A stretch of DNA of 64,000 nucleotides from Parasitella parasitica (taxonomy: Eukaryota; Mucoromycota; Mucoromycetes; Mucorales; Mucoraceae): the NCBI GenBank assembly GCA_025201805.1, contig MU619248.1:91403-155402 (forward strand), written 5' to 3'. The notes under the pieces are model-generated. The model saw nothing but the letters and a program-made list of their open reading frames with translations, had not been told where the DNA came from and did not search any database. Of the stretch, positions 1 to 11,889 are shown piece after piece (positions within the stretch are counted from its first letter, which is position 1; every line of letters starts with the position of its first letter). A program made the translations under genes and the position numbers.

Positions 1-860
1 AAAAAGTCAGAAAAGTAGCTTTCCTTCATCTGATGTCAACCTAAAAAGTACAAAAACTTGTTCTAAGAATCGAAAGGTGCTTTATAATCTGATTTTTTAT
101 TTTACATTATTTTTTTTTTGTGTGTGAGAGCTCGAAACATTTTTTTCTTACAGTTTTTATTTTTTTTTTGATAATTACACACTGAAGTTCGCAAAAAAAA
201 AAAAAAGAAAAAAAAAATCAGACGCCTAAAATCTACGCTGGCTTCACAAAGACGCATGCTTTTGAGCCATTCCGATATTATGGAAAAGATGGCACAGATT
301 TGACTAGCTGTTCTACTGTGCAACTGGATATAGAGAACCCAGCTTGGTACTTGTCTGACAAGACCTTCTACACTAAAAGACGCCAGATCAACTGAAGGTA
401 TAAGAGAATGCCAGAGAAAAGGAAACAATCTGCCACCAGGATAACACACTCAATCATAAAAAATTATCTGTATAGAAATTTATAAAATCCCAAGGACATA
501 ATTGTGTTTATCTTCAACCTTACTCTCCGTTTTTGAATCCAATTGAAGGTTTTTGATCCAAAGTCAACAGCCACACATACACCCAGAATCACAGATGTTT
601 GTCAATAGACAACCACAACTTTTTTTACAGACTACCTTGAACTTCAAAATATGATGCATATAGCTTATTTTATAATACATTCTCTTTATAGTCTCACTAT
701 GAATGAAAGAAAGCACTTTTCCTTTCTAAATAAGGAAGTCCCCACTTGAAATCTTTCTATGGAGACAGTTCTCTCGGAAATTTCACAAACACCGTGACAT
801 TTATCATTTACTTCAACTTTTTTCTCAGAAACCATAAAAAGACTGTATACTTATTTAGGA
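1..860 (+). mobile_element. Decayed Tc1/mariner-type (DDE_3) transposon copy A
   Basis: Non-functional transposon remnant cut by the window edge. In one plus frame near 500-580 it reads GHNCVYLQPYSPFLNPIEG followed by a stop, the classic C-terminal signature of DDE_3 (IS630/Tc1/mariner) transposases. The rest is broken by stops. Nearly the whole stretch is repeated in inverted orientation at about 53245-54110, and its 3' part again in direct orientation at about 55395-55565 (shared blocks include accgtgacatttatcatt and ccccacttgaaat). The copies differ by many substitutions and small indels, so insertion was not recent. The outer 5' end is not in the window. No intact inverted terminal repeats were recognised. 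Confidence 0.7.
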
Positions 861-1132
861 ACTATGTTGGAATCAGTGATTTTATTGAAGTTTGATTCGT
901 CCAAAAACTAAATGTATCTCAACATATCCCATTCTTATTGCTGTTTCATTTTCACACTGGTGTCCCACTTTCATTGCGGCGTCCATATTCAATTTTAAAA
1001 TGACACAAATGTTTTCTATATTTGCAAATGAATGTGCAAAGACAGTCGGTAATCAAGTCTTTCAGTACATGAGCCCGTTAACAGAAACTTTAATAATAAC
1101 AAATGTAATGTAGTTATAAATGATAATGTACA

Positions 1133-2692
1133 TTATAGCTTGCTTTTCTGCTCGAGTAGTGCAGTGTCGCTACAGAGTAGATATGCATAATCTGGAGATG
1201 CTGTTTGATCAAAGTGTGGGACAATGACATCCCTCTCAAGATCCAAATCTTGGATCTGCGTAGGATACCATTTTGGCCGTCTCTTATTAATTTTTGACAT
1301 ACACCCTTCGAGGAAATCGTACGAACTCTAAAAACAAACGACTTAAATAAGGGTGTTGTAGTGTAGTGTGTAAACTGTAACATACAAGATCTTTTTTCCA
1401 TAGATGACTTTCTAGAAAAATGCATTCAGTCAGCGATAAAGAGGATGCTCTACGAAGCAACTCCAATGTAACTTTAATAGCTAATGGTGAACCAGCTAGA
1501 ATCTTGGATTTGCAGGCCAACGAGAATTGCGACCCTTCTGTATCCAATGCAGCAACGATCTCCTCTACTGTATCAAATTTAAAGCAATTTTCAATGATTG
1601 ATTGTTTTTCGTGCTGCGAAATACTAGGAGTCGAGGTCAACCGACCAACTGCGGGCAGTTCTTCAGTAAATTTGCATATTTCTTGCTGTATCTCATGCAG
1701 GCTTGGTGTATCCAAACTTGCCAAATGTTCAGTCATAGCACTTAATCTTTTTGAGGGAACATAATGTGTTGCAAGGCCTATGTGGCTAAACATGTAAAAA
1801 AATGCTGTTACTACATATGTACTACCACGGTAAAATTTAGTAATTACAGTAGATCTTCTGCTTTGATTAATGCTGCGCACAATGTTAGATATCTTCCATA
1901 ATATCCTTTTAAGCGAGAAAAATAATATGAAGACGAGGCATCACAAAAATGCCCAATAGTTGTCTCTGGCATACCAAAAAGCGTATTTTCTGTTACTATT
2001 TTGATATTTGCTGAACAGCCGAAACAAGCACCTAATCCAACTAAATACAGAATGAGTATATTTGCATAAGGACACCTGCATCTAATGATTGGTATTCATA
2101 CCTGCTAATCCATCTAATAATGATATAGTTGGCTTTTCAAACATGGAAAGTTGGATTAGCGCTTTGTATGAGAGATCAATAGCATTATTTAGGATTGATA
2201 GTTTCTCTCGATTTTGCATGCCATCAATGAACACTAAATTTCAATGAATCAGTCGGTGAGCAATATGAAATGGCCCTTATTTATAGACAAACATTGCAAA
2301 TTACCGCCAGCCGAAAAGACTTTGTCATTCCCTCGAATAAAAATCATATCAGTAGCATCGTATTGCTCGCCAAAAGCCTGCGTTTATATAATATATAGAC
2401 ATTATATGCATGATATCATTTAAGGATTGGAGCCCTACCTTGAGGTTTTCATAAATAACTCTAATCATTTTGTCGTCAATTGCATTTAGAGACTTTGGTC
2501 TATTGAAAGTTATCAATTTGCTCCTGTTCATCTCCGTAACGGATACAGCAGATACTTTTGAGGCTTTTCTCTGTGATAAATAATTGTGTATACATACATA
2601 CATAAAATTAGCAATAGTACTACTCTGGCTGATAGAATGTTACCTACTGCAGGCTTATGTAAATTTAATGACTTTTCCAAATTTTTGGACAT
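1133..2692 (-). CDS. 3-hydroxyisobutyryl-CoA hydrolase-like protein (crotonase fold)
   Basis: Probably hydrolyses 3-hydroxyisobutyryl-CoA in valine breakdown, usually in mitochondria. The start ATG is at 2690-2692 and the stop at 1133-1135. Exons were joined by eye. After a short first exon comes LITFNRPKSLNAID (crotonase strand 1), then an exon ending FSAGG (oxyanion loop), then FGMPETTIG and SRLKGYYG, then GLATHYVPSKRL and a C-terminal DFLEG motif, all in the order seen in HIBCH. The last intron is 1328-1385. The Glu of PET and the following Asp (CDASS) are kept, but the usual Gly-rich PDVGG segment reads CDASSS, so this copy is divergent. The first donor is ambiguous by a few bases. It could be another crotonase paralogue, but the C-terminal match favours HIBCH. 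Confidence 0.78.
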
Positions 2693-3084
2693 TTTTTAAC
2701 GATATTAAGATGAGTGGGAAAAATAGATTTCTTTGCTTTTATAGGTAACTATCGATCGAAAAGATGCAATGCAGTCAGTTGTCGAATCTCGATTACTAGA
2801 GAAAGCTTTTGCCGTTTACGTGCATATAATGCACTGTTCAAAGGTATCTATCAGCTGTTGCAAACCGCACACAACCCGCATTGGATATGTAATTGATCAA
2901 GCTGTATTCGATCAGTCGAAATTAATATATACCGTGTTCCTGATCAAAAGATTCTTTACTACAGGTAGCTTAAGGTACATAATTCCTTTCTAATATACAC
3001 ATGCTTAAATACTTTGTTATGATACGAATGATACAGATCTTGTATTAGTCATTTTACTATATATTGGAACAATTTAATTCAATA

Positions 3085-3917
3085 TTAAACAATATCCATG
3101 TAGGTAGAGAACAGTTCTTCACCAGGTTGGATATCTCGGAGTGCTACTAAGGCAACTACTCGTATAGGTTGATTTGAAAGTGGATCTAGGCATGCATTCC
3201 AATACATATTGGGTATAAACTGCCTTAACGTATGACGAAATGTCACAGGAAGATCAATTTCTTGATAACGAACTACAATATAAAACGACGCACGAATTAG
3301 CATGACAGTAAACATTTGCGCAATGACATATACCATTTGCTGTGTGTGTGATTGTGCCATTATTGACGTATTGTCCCAAAGCTAAAGGATTACTTGGGTC
3401 CTTATTAGTAATTTCTAACGTAATTGCAATTTATATAAATCAGGGCCTACAGTACCTTAATTCCATGTCATTATCGCTCATCCATGTCCAGTCGCTTATT
3501 TGTATTACTCCAGGCCAATTTTCTCTTTTGTAAAGTGATTTATAGACTCTTTTCGATAGTCCTTTGGGTTTACCATCGACGTAAATGCCATCTACACATT
3601 TCAGTATGTATTGATTTGCTAGACTGACAAATAAAATGGGCTCTGATGGCATATATAGTGTTCCGGGATAGAAACAGACAATAGATCCTTTCTTTTGGGC
3701 AGTTCCATTCAGAAATACGCCTGTACCTTGTATTATTATTGTTGAATCAGGAAATTTTTAATACAATAACCGTATATGTGTATTATGTATACATTCACAG
3801 ACCTGCACTGGGTATGCTAGAAGCCTTTCTTTTCACATTGAAATCAAGGGCTGATTTTTCAATCAACGTCAGAACTGATTCTACTGCTGATGCTGCCTTT
3901 TCAGTTGCAAGGGGCAT
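3085..3917 (-). CDS. SET-domain protein, SETD9-like
   Basis: Putative protein methyltransferase of the SETD9 family; the substrate is unknown. Reading the minus strand from about 3917, an N-terminal helical exon (MPLATEKAASAV) leads to KKGSIVCFYPGTLY, ILKCVDGIYVDGKPKG, DWTWMSDNDMELRY, an exon with GQYVNN-type sequence near 3360, then IPNMYWN and the terminal VALRDIQPGEELFSTYM. That last motif is the SET C-terminal region with its conserved GEELFSxY. The order and spacing match animal SETD9, which also ends just after this motif. The first exon may extend upstream, because the frame is open to an AG at about 3985; the start is uncertain. Introns interrupt the gene at about 3300, 3400 and 3750. 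Confidence 0.72.
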
Positions 3918-4196
3918 AATGGTGTGATTGACAGGCGCAATCGCCGTTGTTTTGGCAATTAATTTTAACGATTGAAAGGGATAGCTGTGGAGTGTACGTA
4001 TTAGTTTCTATGGAAATGTGGAATAAACATAATCTCATTACAATCGATTTAGATAATTTGAAAACATGTTTTTTATTTTTAACAAAATAGAGAGAAAGAA
4101 AAAGAGAGAGAGATAAAGAGAAGCAGAGCTTTTTTTTTTTTTTTTTTTGTAAATATAGTTGATAGATTTTTTTTTTTCGAGTGATGCACACCAAAA

Positions 4197-5497
4197 TTAA
4201 TCTTCTCTAGGGGCACTAAGACATGTTAATACTCATAAAGGATAAATAACTCAAGCTGTAGCTTACCTTCCCTCACTGCGAGCAGGAGACTGGGCAGGAG
4301 ATCTAGCAGGGGATTGAGCAGAACCAGCAGATTTGGCAGGAGAGCGAGATCTGGATCTTGATTCAGACTTGGCTCGTCTTCTGTCGCGGCTATCTTCACG
4401 ATCAGAATAATCACGCTTTTCTCTCTTGCGAGGAGGAGATCTGGATCTGGAGGCAGAACGAGAACGAGATTGGCTGGGAGAACGTCTTCTACGACGGGGA
4501 GGGCTTCGGCTACGAGATTCAGAAGGAGAGCGTTTACGGCGACGAGGAGGACTACGAGAACGAGACTTGGATCTAGAGCGAGAGCGGCGAGAAGAACGAC
4601 CATTGCCTCTGTCATTACTACGACCGGTATCCTATTAATGGGCTGGTTAGATTCTATCAATTAGGCTATGGTGTTGTATGTACCTCACGAAGAGTGACAC
4701 GCTGACCATTCAATTCACGATCATTCAACTTCTTCAAAGCATATTCCATATCATCACGAACAGCGAATTCAACAATGCTAGATAATTCATTATTAAATTT
4801 TCCATGATGTGTTCGTATATGTTTATAAATTTTACCCTTCAGTGGGACGATCACGAGAGATGTCAGCAAAAGTAACCTCACCAGCTTTACGCATCATATC
4901 TTTGAGATCCTATGGAGGGGTAATTTCCGCAATTAAAGGAAAAGAAGAAGGACAAAGCCAGCGGCATGATGAGAATCCAGTAACAGACAAGACAGAGAAG
5001 GGATAATTTTTTATGTGTGTAGTGAGCTTCTTTAGAAAAAAGAAGAAACGATGCGTACCTGCCAGTTTGTTCCAGAAGCAATGTTTTCAACAATCAATCT
5101 ATAATGAGAGCGACGACTAGAAAAATGGACATGTCAAAATTCGGTGTACTGAATACTAAAAAAAAAAAATTTCTATTTACCGGTCATTTCCATTAGAACG
5201 TCTTTCATCATTACGACGAGCACCACGAGCAATTTCGACAATCAAACTATACGTTATATAAGTAAATACGGTTGATATCTAGAAACGCACTTTATCTTAC
5301 CGTTCACCAAGGAAATTTTTACCGTGGAAATCATAAACAACATCCTTGGCATCTCTTTCATCACTGAATTCGACAAAACCAAAACCGGTCTTCACATTGA
5401 TTTCACGAATGTCGCCATAGTTCTTGAACAAACGCTCGAGATCACGCTTGGTAGCATCGCGAGCAAGTCGACCAATATAAACTCTTGATGATGCCAT
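4197..5497 (-). CDS. SR-family splicing factor with two RRMs and an RS tail
   Basis: Nuclear pre-mRNA splicing regulator of the SRSF4/5/6 (S. pombe Srp2) type. The first exon encodes RRM1, with VYIGRLARDATKRDLERLF (RNP2) and GFGFVEF (RNP1). A following exon gives IARGARRNDERR. A second RRM follows (YRLIVENIAS, TNWQDLKD, VEFAVRDDMEYALKKLND). The C-terminus (about 4270-4630) is a long RS domain with RSRSRS, SPPRR and SPARSPAQ repeats. The last intron, 4216-4266, has a strong donor overlapping a TAA: spliced, the protein ends EGSAPRED; unspliced, it stops at once after SEGR. This is a possible point of autoregulation. The opposite strand shows open frames through the RS region that are compositional shadows. 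Confidence 0.9.
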
Positions 5498-6163
5498 TTT
5501 GAATATTTCCTTGATAACTCAATAGAAGAAAATGAGAGAAGGGAAGAGAAAGGGAAGAAATTTTAACTGGACAGTTCAAAAACATGATTGAAAAACCCTG
5601 CTAGTAGTTCTGCGGCTCGGACAAACATTAGACGGTTAATTTCAACTGGACATCAAGTTCATCAGCTAGAGGATTGTGAGAATGAGTTAAACTGAGGCCA
5701 TATGTTTCAAACCCCATGCCCGGTTATGTCCGACAAACCTACATGCACCACATTAATCAAATAAAACTCCGACGTTAATGTTGCCATGGCAACGATGAAA
5801 ATACATATTTGTTAGTGTATCGACACACGATTAAAGTCAAAGAAGGAGATTTTACAGGATAAATGCGATTTGAGTACATCAATGGATACTTTATTCGATC
5901 ATGTTACACCTAAACTATCGGGATCCTATAATGAGAAAGATGTTAACATTATTTCTTGTTAAAGAGCACCGAGTTTGTGCAGAATATGAGAGTATATTAA
6001 GCTTTATTAATCAAAAATATTAAATGTAGTTCAAATAAATAAGAGGGAAGACAAAAAAAGAATCAAAGAAGGTGCAAAGATGAGTTCTTGCTCCCTTTTT
6101 TCTTTCGTATACTTGTTCTTTTTCCTTATTCTCGTTCTCCCTCTCTGTTTTTAATATTTCCCA
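5498..6163. other. Intergenic, SR factor to Cdc42
   Basis: About 670 bases hold the 5' region of the SR gene and the 3' region of the Cdc42 gene. I see no gene. Purine-rich tracts lie just upstream of the SR start, and pyrimidine-rich sequence (6090-6150) lies just downstream of Cdc42. Confidence 0.6.
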
Positions 6164-6852
6164 TTACAAAATGCTACATTTCTTTGACTTCTTCTTAACA
6201 GGAGGCTCTAGTGCAGCAACAATAGCTTCGTCAAACACATTTTTCAAGCCTTTTTGTGTCAGTGCAGAGCATTCAACATATTTAACAGCACCCAATTCAC
6301 GAGCTAATCTCTCGCCGGCCTCGAAAGTGATAGGTCTTTGCTTTTGTCTTGTGAGTTTTTCCAAAACAGTAGGATCCTGACGTAAATCGATTTGTGTTCC
6401 TACAATCAAACAAGGTACACCAGGACAATGATGATGAACTTCAGGAAACCATTTCTCTTTCACATTTTCAAAAGATGCGGGTGAGGTAACTGAAAAACAT
6501 ACAAGGAAAACATCCGTTTGAGGATAAGATAAAGGACGAAGACGATCGTAATCTTCTTGGCCTGCAGTATCAAATAAACCTAGAGTGTAGGCTTCTTCTC
6601 CAACCATTACAGTAACAGCGTAATTATCAAAAACCTAATAATATGGTTACATACGCGTTTGTCAGAAAAATTGAATTTTATCATACTGTAGGAACATATT
6701 CTGAAGGAAATTTGTTGGTTGTATATGATATCAAAAGACAAGTCTACTCATTGTGAAATGTTGTTAGCTTTTAACTTCTTTGCTTGTGTCAAAGATAAAC
6801 TTACTTTACCAACGGCACCATCACCTACAACAACACATTTTATTGTTTGCAT
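6164..6852 (-). CDS. CDC42: Rho-family GTPase Cdc42
   Basis: Master small GTPase of cell polarity, acting at the plasma membrane through PAK kinases, formins and septins. The start at 6850-6852 gives [16 protein letters not shown] (P-loop, residues 10-16). The next exon gives [19 protein letters not shown] (switch I), then VFDNYAVTV, and [20 protein letters not shown] (switch II). GTQIDLR (TKxD-equivalent) and ECSAL (SAK-equivalent) complete the guanine pocket. The C-terminus is a polybasic KKKSKK run followed by CSIL, a CAAX box for geranylgeranylation. The length of about 190 residues is typical. Three introns lie in the 5' half, all with GT-AG ends. The motif TQID is the form normal for Cdc42/Rac. 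Confidence 0.96.
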
Positions 6853-7002
6853 TACGATCAATAATGTATATGTAACAGAAAAAAAAAAAAAAAAAAAAGT
6901 ATATAAAAGAAGAGAGAAAAAGGGAAAGCTATTAAACCTAACAAGAATTTTTTCAATCATTTTTACGGTCTCCGGCACAGAAAAAAAAAGGTGCTCAATT
7001 TA

Positions 7003-8424
7003 TTAATTCTCTTTAAGAGGGATACTCTTTAAAATGGCTATAAAAGTATCATGAAATTTGTTCATTTTCACAATATCAAGCGAGCCAATCTGCCAGGATA
7101 AAGTGCAAAATAAAGCGTCATTTGTTGTGATTGAATTTAAAGTAAATGCATTAGTAAATGTCTGAGCGCTCTGACAAAAATACATTGATTTAGCTCTCCA
7201 TGCGGCTTGTTGTTTACATGAGAATCGACCAAGATCAGACAATTCTATGCCTCCTGCTCTACCAAGTGCTGAATTCTTTCTTTTATCGTACCAGAAATCA
7301 CAATAAGAAGCAGGAAATTCTGGTAAATACTTTAGGAATAAAGGTTGCTTGGCTCCATCTAATTTGTTCTTGTTCAGGTCACTATTGTACTTTTTAGCCA
7401 AGAACCAAATATCCTGCTGTAATTGCTTTCCTGTCCAAACACTCGTGTAAGCACCTACAAAGTTGCCTATTTGGTTATTAGGAACAGGTGGGTTGCACGA
7501 TCCACGGCAATTGATCGGGGTAGACACTTCAGTTGTAATCTGTTCAGGATAAAGGCGTGCCCAAGTCAGCATCATAGACATGAACAAGATGGCATGAACT
7601 GAGATGCCTTGTCGCTTCGCCTCATTCATAATAGGTTTCCAAATATCATGAGGGACAGCGATAAGTCTTACATCAGTATTGTGTGCCTCACCGTCAATGG
7701 CAGGAAAATCTCCTTTCCAACCATCATATGAAATAGGATCGACATAACGAGCAACTGCAGTCGGCAATAGTTTGGGGATTAACGAATGACACAAAACAGG
7801 AACAACATCCCAAGCAAGGGATAAAGAAGGAGCACCTAATTCTTCATAAGGAAGAGGTATTGCTGCATCCTTGACACGAACAATTAATTCTTCCTCCTTG
7901 GCAATGGTATGCTTGGTATTTAGTTGTTGCAGGAAATCATTCCAGAATATAGTCAAACTCATACCATCAGCAATGATATGATGTACAACAAATGCAACGA
8001 CGCAGCTTGTGGGTGTCTGAGGCATGATTTGGATACGCCATAAGGGCAATAATGAATCGACATCAAATTCCGTGCCTGTTTGCTCTGTAAGAAGCTCCTG
8101 CAATGACGACAAGTTGGTTACTCGCACGTTATCAGTCAAATCAATTTTATCAAGTTGAACAAGATGAGCCGTGCTTTCTTCTTTATTGCGCACAGTCAGC
8201 GAAAGATTAGCATGCGTGTCAATCATACGCGTAATAGCTGGTGCAAAAGCAAGTTGATATACTTTTTCCAAATTTTCATCGCTGGAATTGTATAAACTAG
8301 GATGCTCTAGCTGGGCGGTTAAAGAAATGTTGCCATAAGCTTGAGTTAATTGTTTGGAAAGTTGATACTTTTCCAGTAAACCAAGGGGCCGTTCTTTTCT
8401 AGTATGAATTTCTATTGCAGTCAT
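7003..8424 (-). CDS. Alcohol O-acetyltransferase-like protein (HHxxxDG family)
   Basis: Single-exon, 473-residue cytoplasmic acyltransferase candidate that would move an acetyl group from acetyl-CoA to an alcohol or related acceptor. Residues 148-154 read HHIIADG, the catalytic HHxxxDG box of the condensation/BAHD/AATase superfamily. A second family feature is GGIELSDLGRF near the C-terminus, resembling the IELSNLG segment of fungal alcohol acetyltransferases. The N-terminal RPLGLLEKYQL is also typical of that family. No signal peptide or membrane helix is evident. The gene lies 150 bp downstream of the Cdc42 start on the same strand, with no functional link apparent. The acceptor cannot be read from sequence; an NRPS-condensation-like or other transferase function is possible. 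Confidence 0.75.
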   Translation of the reverse strand: MTAIEIHTRKERPLGLLEKYQLSKQLTQAYGNISLTAQLEHPSLYNSSDENLEKVYQLAFAPAITRMIDTHANLSLTVRNKEESTAHLVQLDKIDLTDNVRVTNLSSLQELLTEQTGTEFDVDSLLPLWRIQIMPQTPTSCVVAFVVHHIIADGMSLTIFWNDFLQQLNTKHTIAKEEELIVRVKDAAIPLPYEELGAPSLSLAWDVVPVLCHSLIPKLLPTAVARYVDPISYDGWKGDFPAIDGEAHNTDVRLIAVPHDIWKPIMNEAKRQGISVHAILFMSMMLTWARLYPEQITTEVSTPINCRGSCNPPVPNNQIGNFVGAYTSVWTGKQLQQDIWFLAKKYNSDLNKNKLDGAKQPLFLKYLPEFPASYCDFWYDKRKNSALGRAGGIELSDLGRFSCKQQAAWRAKSMYFCQSAQTFTNAFTLNSITTNDALFCTLSWQIGSLDIVKMNKFHDTFIAILKSIPLKEN

Positions 8425-10280
8425 TTCAGTGGATTATGTACTTTACAAGAAAAAAAAAGGGCTATGAGAATTTTTTTTTGTTTAAAGTTTGAGGTTTCCG
8501 TTAAGTGTAACACCAGCTGGATACATTACAATAGAGTACTTAATGTCTCAGAAATTGGACTTTCATTCTTGGCAAAAGCAGTAGGCATTTGTTTTGTGGT
8601 CTATTGAGCCATTGCATGTTTTTTTTTTAATATAGGCAAATGAAAATGTAGACTATATCTTTGCTGCAGAAAAAATAAAAATATTTTGTGAATTAGCGAA
8701 ACTATGCGAGGTAAATACTCACAGATTATATATGCCATTCGATGCATAGTTATGCGTTTTCTCAAGGGATAACCTTGATACTATACGTATACATAGAATG
8801 GAAAACATGTGGATTTTGTAATGTAGATACAAATACGTGGCGAAAGTCCTTTTTTACATGTAAGACTTGTTTTTCGCGTAACTACCTTGGACAAGCTGAC
8901 GTAAAAGGACTACAAAGTCGAAATGAATATTTATTTCGCCAAAATGTAACCGAGAACGAGTGATTTTTAACCTTTTGACCAAATCCAGTGGGCAGAACTA
9001 CGCCTAAATCTGGAAAAAAAAATGCCCCAATAAACAATTGACCAATTTTCCTCAATTTTTTATGTGGGTTTTATAAGGGAAAATTGATAGATTTACTATC
9101 TTTTGCTTCGGAAGCATCTTGATTTTTCACTATGACATGTATTAATTGAAAATGATCCGAATGACTCTAAAAATTATACACAGGAAGAGCAAGGGTGCAT
9201 AATTTGCGTATATATAATACCTAAAATAGCAGTTTCACCATCATCCGTTTGGTAGGCATTTCGAGATCATTATTATGGTCTTTGGCTTCGCTCAGCACTG
9301 ATACGAGCCAAAATGAGAAGGCATGTATGAGATTGATATTTCGTGGGAGTTCTCTGGATAAATGTGTTCCGACAGAATCTATTTTAAAAGGCTAATTTAT
9401 GATGACAAACACGAAGAAATTCATTGGAGATTGAAGAACCGAATTTAGATAGATGTCCGTGCAACATGGTTTGAATTTTGTTACCTCCATTAATACAAGA
9501 CCTGACCAAACAAGTAGTGAAAAGCGGATCTTTTTCTTAAATCCTTATCAGAACTAATAAACGGGAAGCTCTTGTGCGATGTTTCGATACAACAGCATAA
9601 TGTTTGTTAAATCGATGTCTGGCACTGATCCATCACAGCTTCATATTAGTCTTTAGTATATGGTTATTTGTATATGATTATTTACCAACTTTTAGGAGCA
9701 CTCACCACCTATACATCCCGACTCCACAACTCCCCGAAACTGTATATATTTTACTTCATATAAAAAGGTTGTACAGACTGCCACAAGAGATCGTTTTGAT
9801 ATCTAAAATAGCCATGATAGGTTGGTATGATGACAAGATGTCACACTGGATAGATAAGACAGGCCTCTATCCAGTCAGTATTGCCCATTACGTAGGGTTA
9901 CGTATAATCCCAAACACCAATCCCCTTTTAAGATAAAGACTATCCAATCAATTGCCAGATGATTCACCTCAAATAACAGGGACGATCTGATTAGATTTAC
10001 ATCTTCAAACAAGACTATTTACATTTGACAAAAATTTATTATAATCATTCCTAATGCGTGTATATACAAAGATAGTGAAAGTTAAGGACAACAGCGAATT
10101 TGCATGTGTGTAAATTAAGAAAAAGAAAAAGAGTAGGGGTCTGTTGAGTCAAAGGGGAGGGGGGGCGGGAATAATATTACATTGATAATATGGTAGAAGT
10201 GTGTTTTTCTTTGATTGTGAAAATGGGTTAATATAAGTCATAGGTAGTATAGTATGATAGAGAAAAGCATGTCTAGTTAT
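8425..10280. other. Long intergenic region
   Basis: About 1.85 kb without a convincing gene. Short open frames at 8742-8963 and 9604-9936 on the plus strand match no family I know and lack codon-like bias. The first has a Cys-rich stretch (CGFCN, CKTC) that could be a decayed zinc-binding fragment. The right end, 10100-10280, is the 3' flank of the mitoferrin gene and has a G-rich run at about 10150-10170. Confidence 0.5.
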
Positions 10281-11342
10281 TTACAAACTGAGGATTTGAT
10301 CGTCTGGGGCAGTATTGTCGTTTGAGCTGCTGATGAACCATTTGAAATATTCGTATACACTCCAACTAATAGCAGCACTTGGCATGTTTGTAAGTACTCT
10401 AGGCTTAAATCCTCTAAAAAAGCCTCTGACCCCATATCTTTCCTTGATAATATTCACAGCATCCATAAGTCCAGATGCGTTACGAATACGGGGATCCGTA
10501 TTACTTCCACGAGTCTGCAATAACGTCTTCACGACATCCAACGGTGTGGTAACAGAAGATGCGATAGCACCAGCCAAACCACCAGCGATAGCATGAGTTT
10601 TAGGGTCGTACTCACCAGAAGGATTAATCACTTTGCGAAAGAATTCGTATGAAGCAAATTGGATGGATTGGAACGGAACAGACATGGTTAAAGTGGTAGG
10701 GAGGGAGATGTAAAATGCAGCAAGTCCTTCCTTGGCGTACACATTACGAGCACATTCTCTGACGGAACGATAAGCGCTATCACCGAGTTGCATGCGTTGT
10801 TTAACGACATCAAAAGGGTTCATAAGAGTATCGTGAGCCAGAGTAGCGCAGGCACCAGCAGCAGCGTTGGTTAGAGGATGGTGCCCACCAGCATTTCCAC
10901 CGAAAGCATCTTTGCAGGCTTCATAAGTGGCAAAATGGACTGCGTGAGCAGGACCAGCGCCCAATACAACAGAGTTAACGCCACGCCAAAGGTTGCGTGA
11001 AGCTGATTTCATCGTTTTGACTGAGGCTTCAGTTGTTGACTCTAAAATAGCAGAAGAATGTACATGACGATGATGTTTGTTATGATGAGGCGAGGCAAAG
11101 ACTTGAGATCTGGCAGCAGTAGAAGCATTTGGTGTAGCAACTGACTGGATGACCTGCATGCGAGTCTAAACTAGAGCTTTGAGTTTATGCTATATTATTT
11201 ATTCTCTATGCGTGTGTACCTTAATACTGTCGACAGGATACATGGCACAATGCTCAGCAATGCCTGCCAGTGCGCCAGCCATGGCATCTTGAGTGAGGGT
11301 AGCATTATTTCCAAGAGATTCGTAGTCGTACTCGTCTGACAT
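10281..11342 (-). CDS. Mitoferrin-type mitochondrial iron carrier (Mrs3/4)
   Basis: Inner-membrane mitochondrial carrier, probably importing ferrous iron for heme and Fe-S cluster synthesis. The start at 11340-11342 gives MSDEYDYESLG; one intron, 11166-11219, follows. Three carrier repeats are visible with signatures [20 protein letters not shown] and PLDVVKTLLQTRG. Repeat-linking motifs such as FFRGFKPRVL and GLAAFY are present. The order [25 protein letters not shown] at the start is the mitoferrin form. A His-rich insert (HHNKHHRHVHS) sits between helices 1 and 2 on the predicted matrix loop; it is absent from most carriers and could bind metal. Length is about 335 residues. Confidence 0.87.
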
Positions 11343-11584
11343 TATTGTCGTTATTATAAGAAGGGGAGGGGGGGTAATGAAATAGGTAAAAAAAAAAGTT
11401 GAAAAAGAAAAGAGATTTCAGACAAATACGAGTTATTTATACAAAAGAGAAAAATCTGATAAGCCTCTAATATACTTATCAGGCAAACCGGGTCCCCAAA
11501 GAGAAAAATCTGATTATAAAAATCCGTGTTATTTATTACTATCAACAAAGCAACAATTATAATCATTCATCAATATTCTTATCT

Positions 11585-11888
11585 TTATTTGGTTCTGTTG
11601 AGCTTCTCCATCTCTTTGAGAGCTTGTACTTTGACGGTGGTTGCACTTGCTTGGAAATACACACCAGTAGTATTATTATTTTTATCATAATATAAACTTG
11701 ACTCCTCTCTTAAAAGTGGTTCAATGTCTTCAGAATCAATTGCTAATCTTAGATATGTACCTGTCATCAATGTGTCAATTTAATTTTAAGAAACGAACCT
11801 TGTGCGCTACTATGGCATTAAGCATAAAGTTATTCAGGTTTACTGTCATTAGTACTATATTGTGTTTTATCAGATCGGTTTAGTATGC
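11585..11888 (-). CDS. Small unrecognised protein
   Basis: Not recognised. The downstream exon is open from about 11770 to the stop at 11585 and encodes YLRLAIDSEDIEPLLREE, then YFQASATTVKVQALKEMEK and the terminus LNRTK. A possible first exon near 11870 begins MTVNLNNFMLNAIVAHK. A 45-nt GT-AG join between them is not in phase as I read it, so the true start or splice is unresolved. The predicted product is under 90 residues and charged. It is placed 240 bp upstream of the mitoferrin start, on the same strand. It could be a genuine small conserved subunit or a chance frame. Confidence 0.35.
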
Positions 11889-11889
11889 A

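Noticed and set aside
4358-4664. Plus-strand open frames opposite the SR-protein RS region
   Set aside because: They are Arg/Glu-rich mirror products of the RS repeat on the other strand, without any domain.
9604-9936. Possible gene between the acetyltransferase and mitoferrin
   Set aside because: No domain, no splice structure, no coding bias; hydrophobic sequence typical of AT-rich chance frames.
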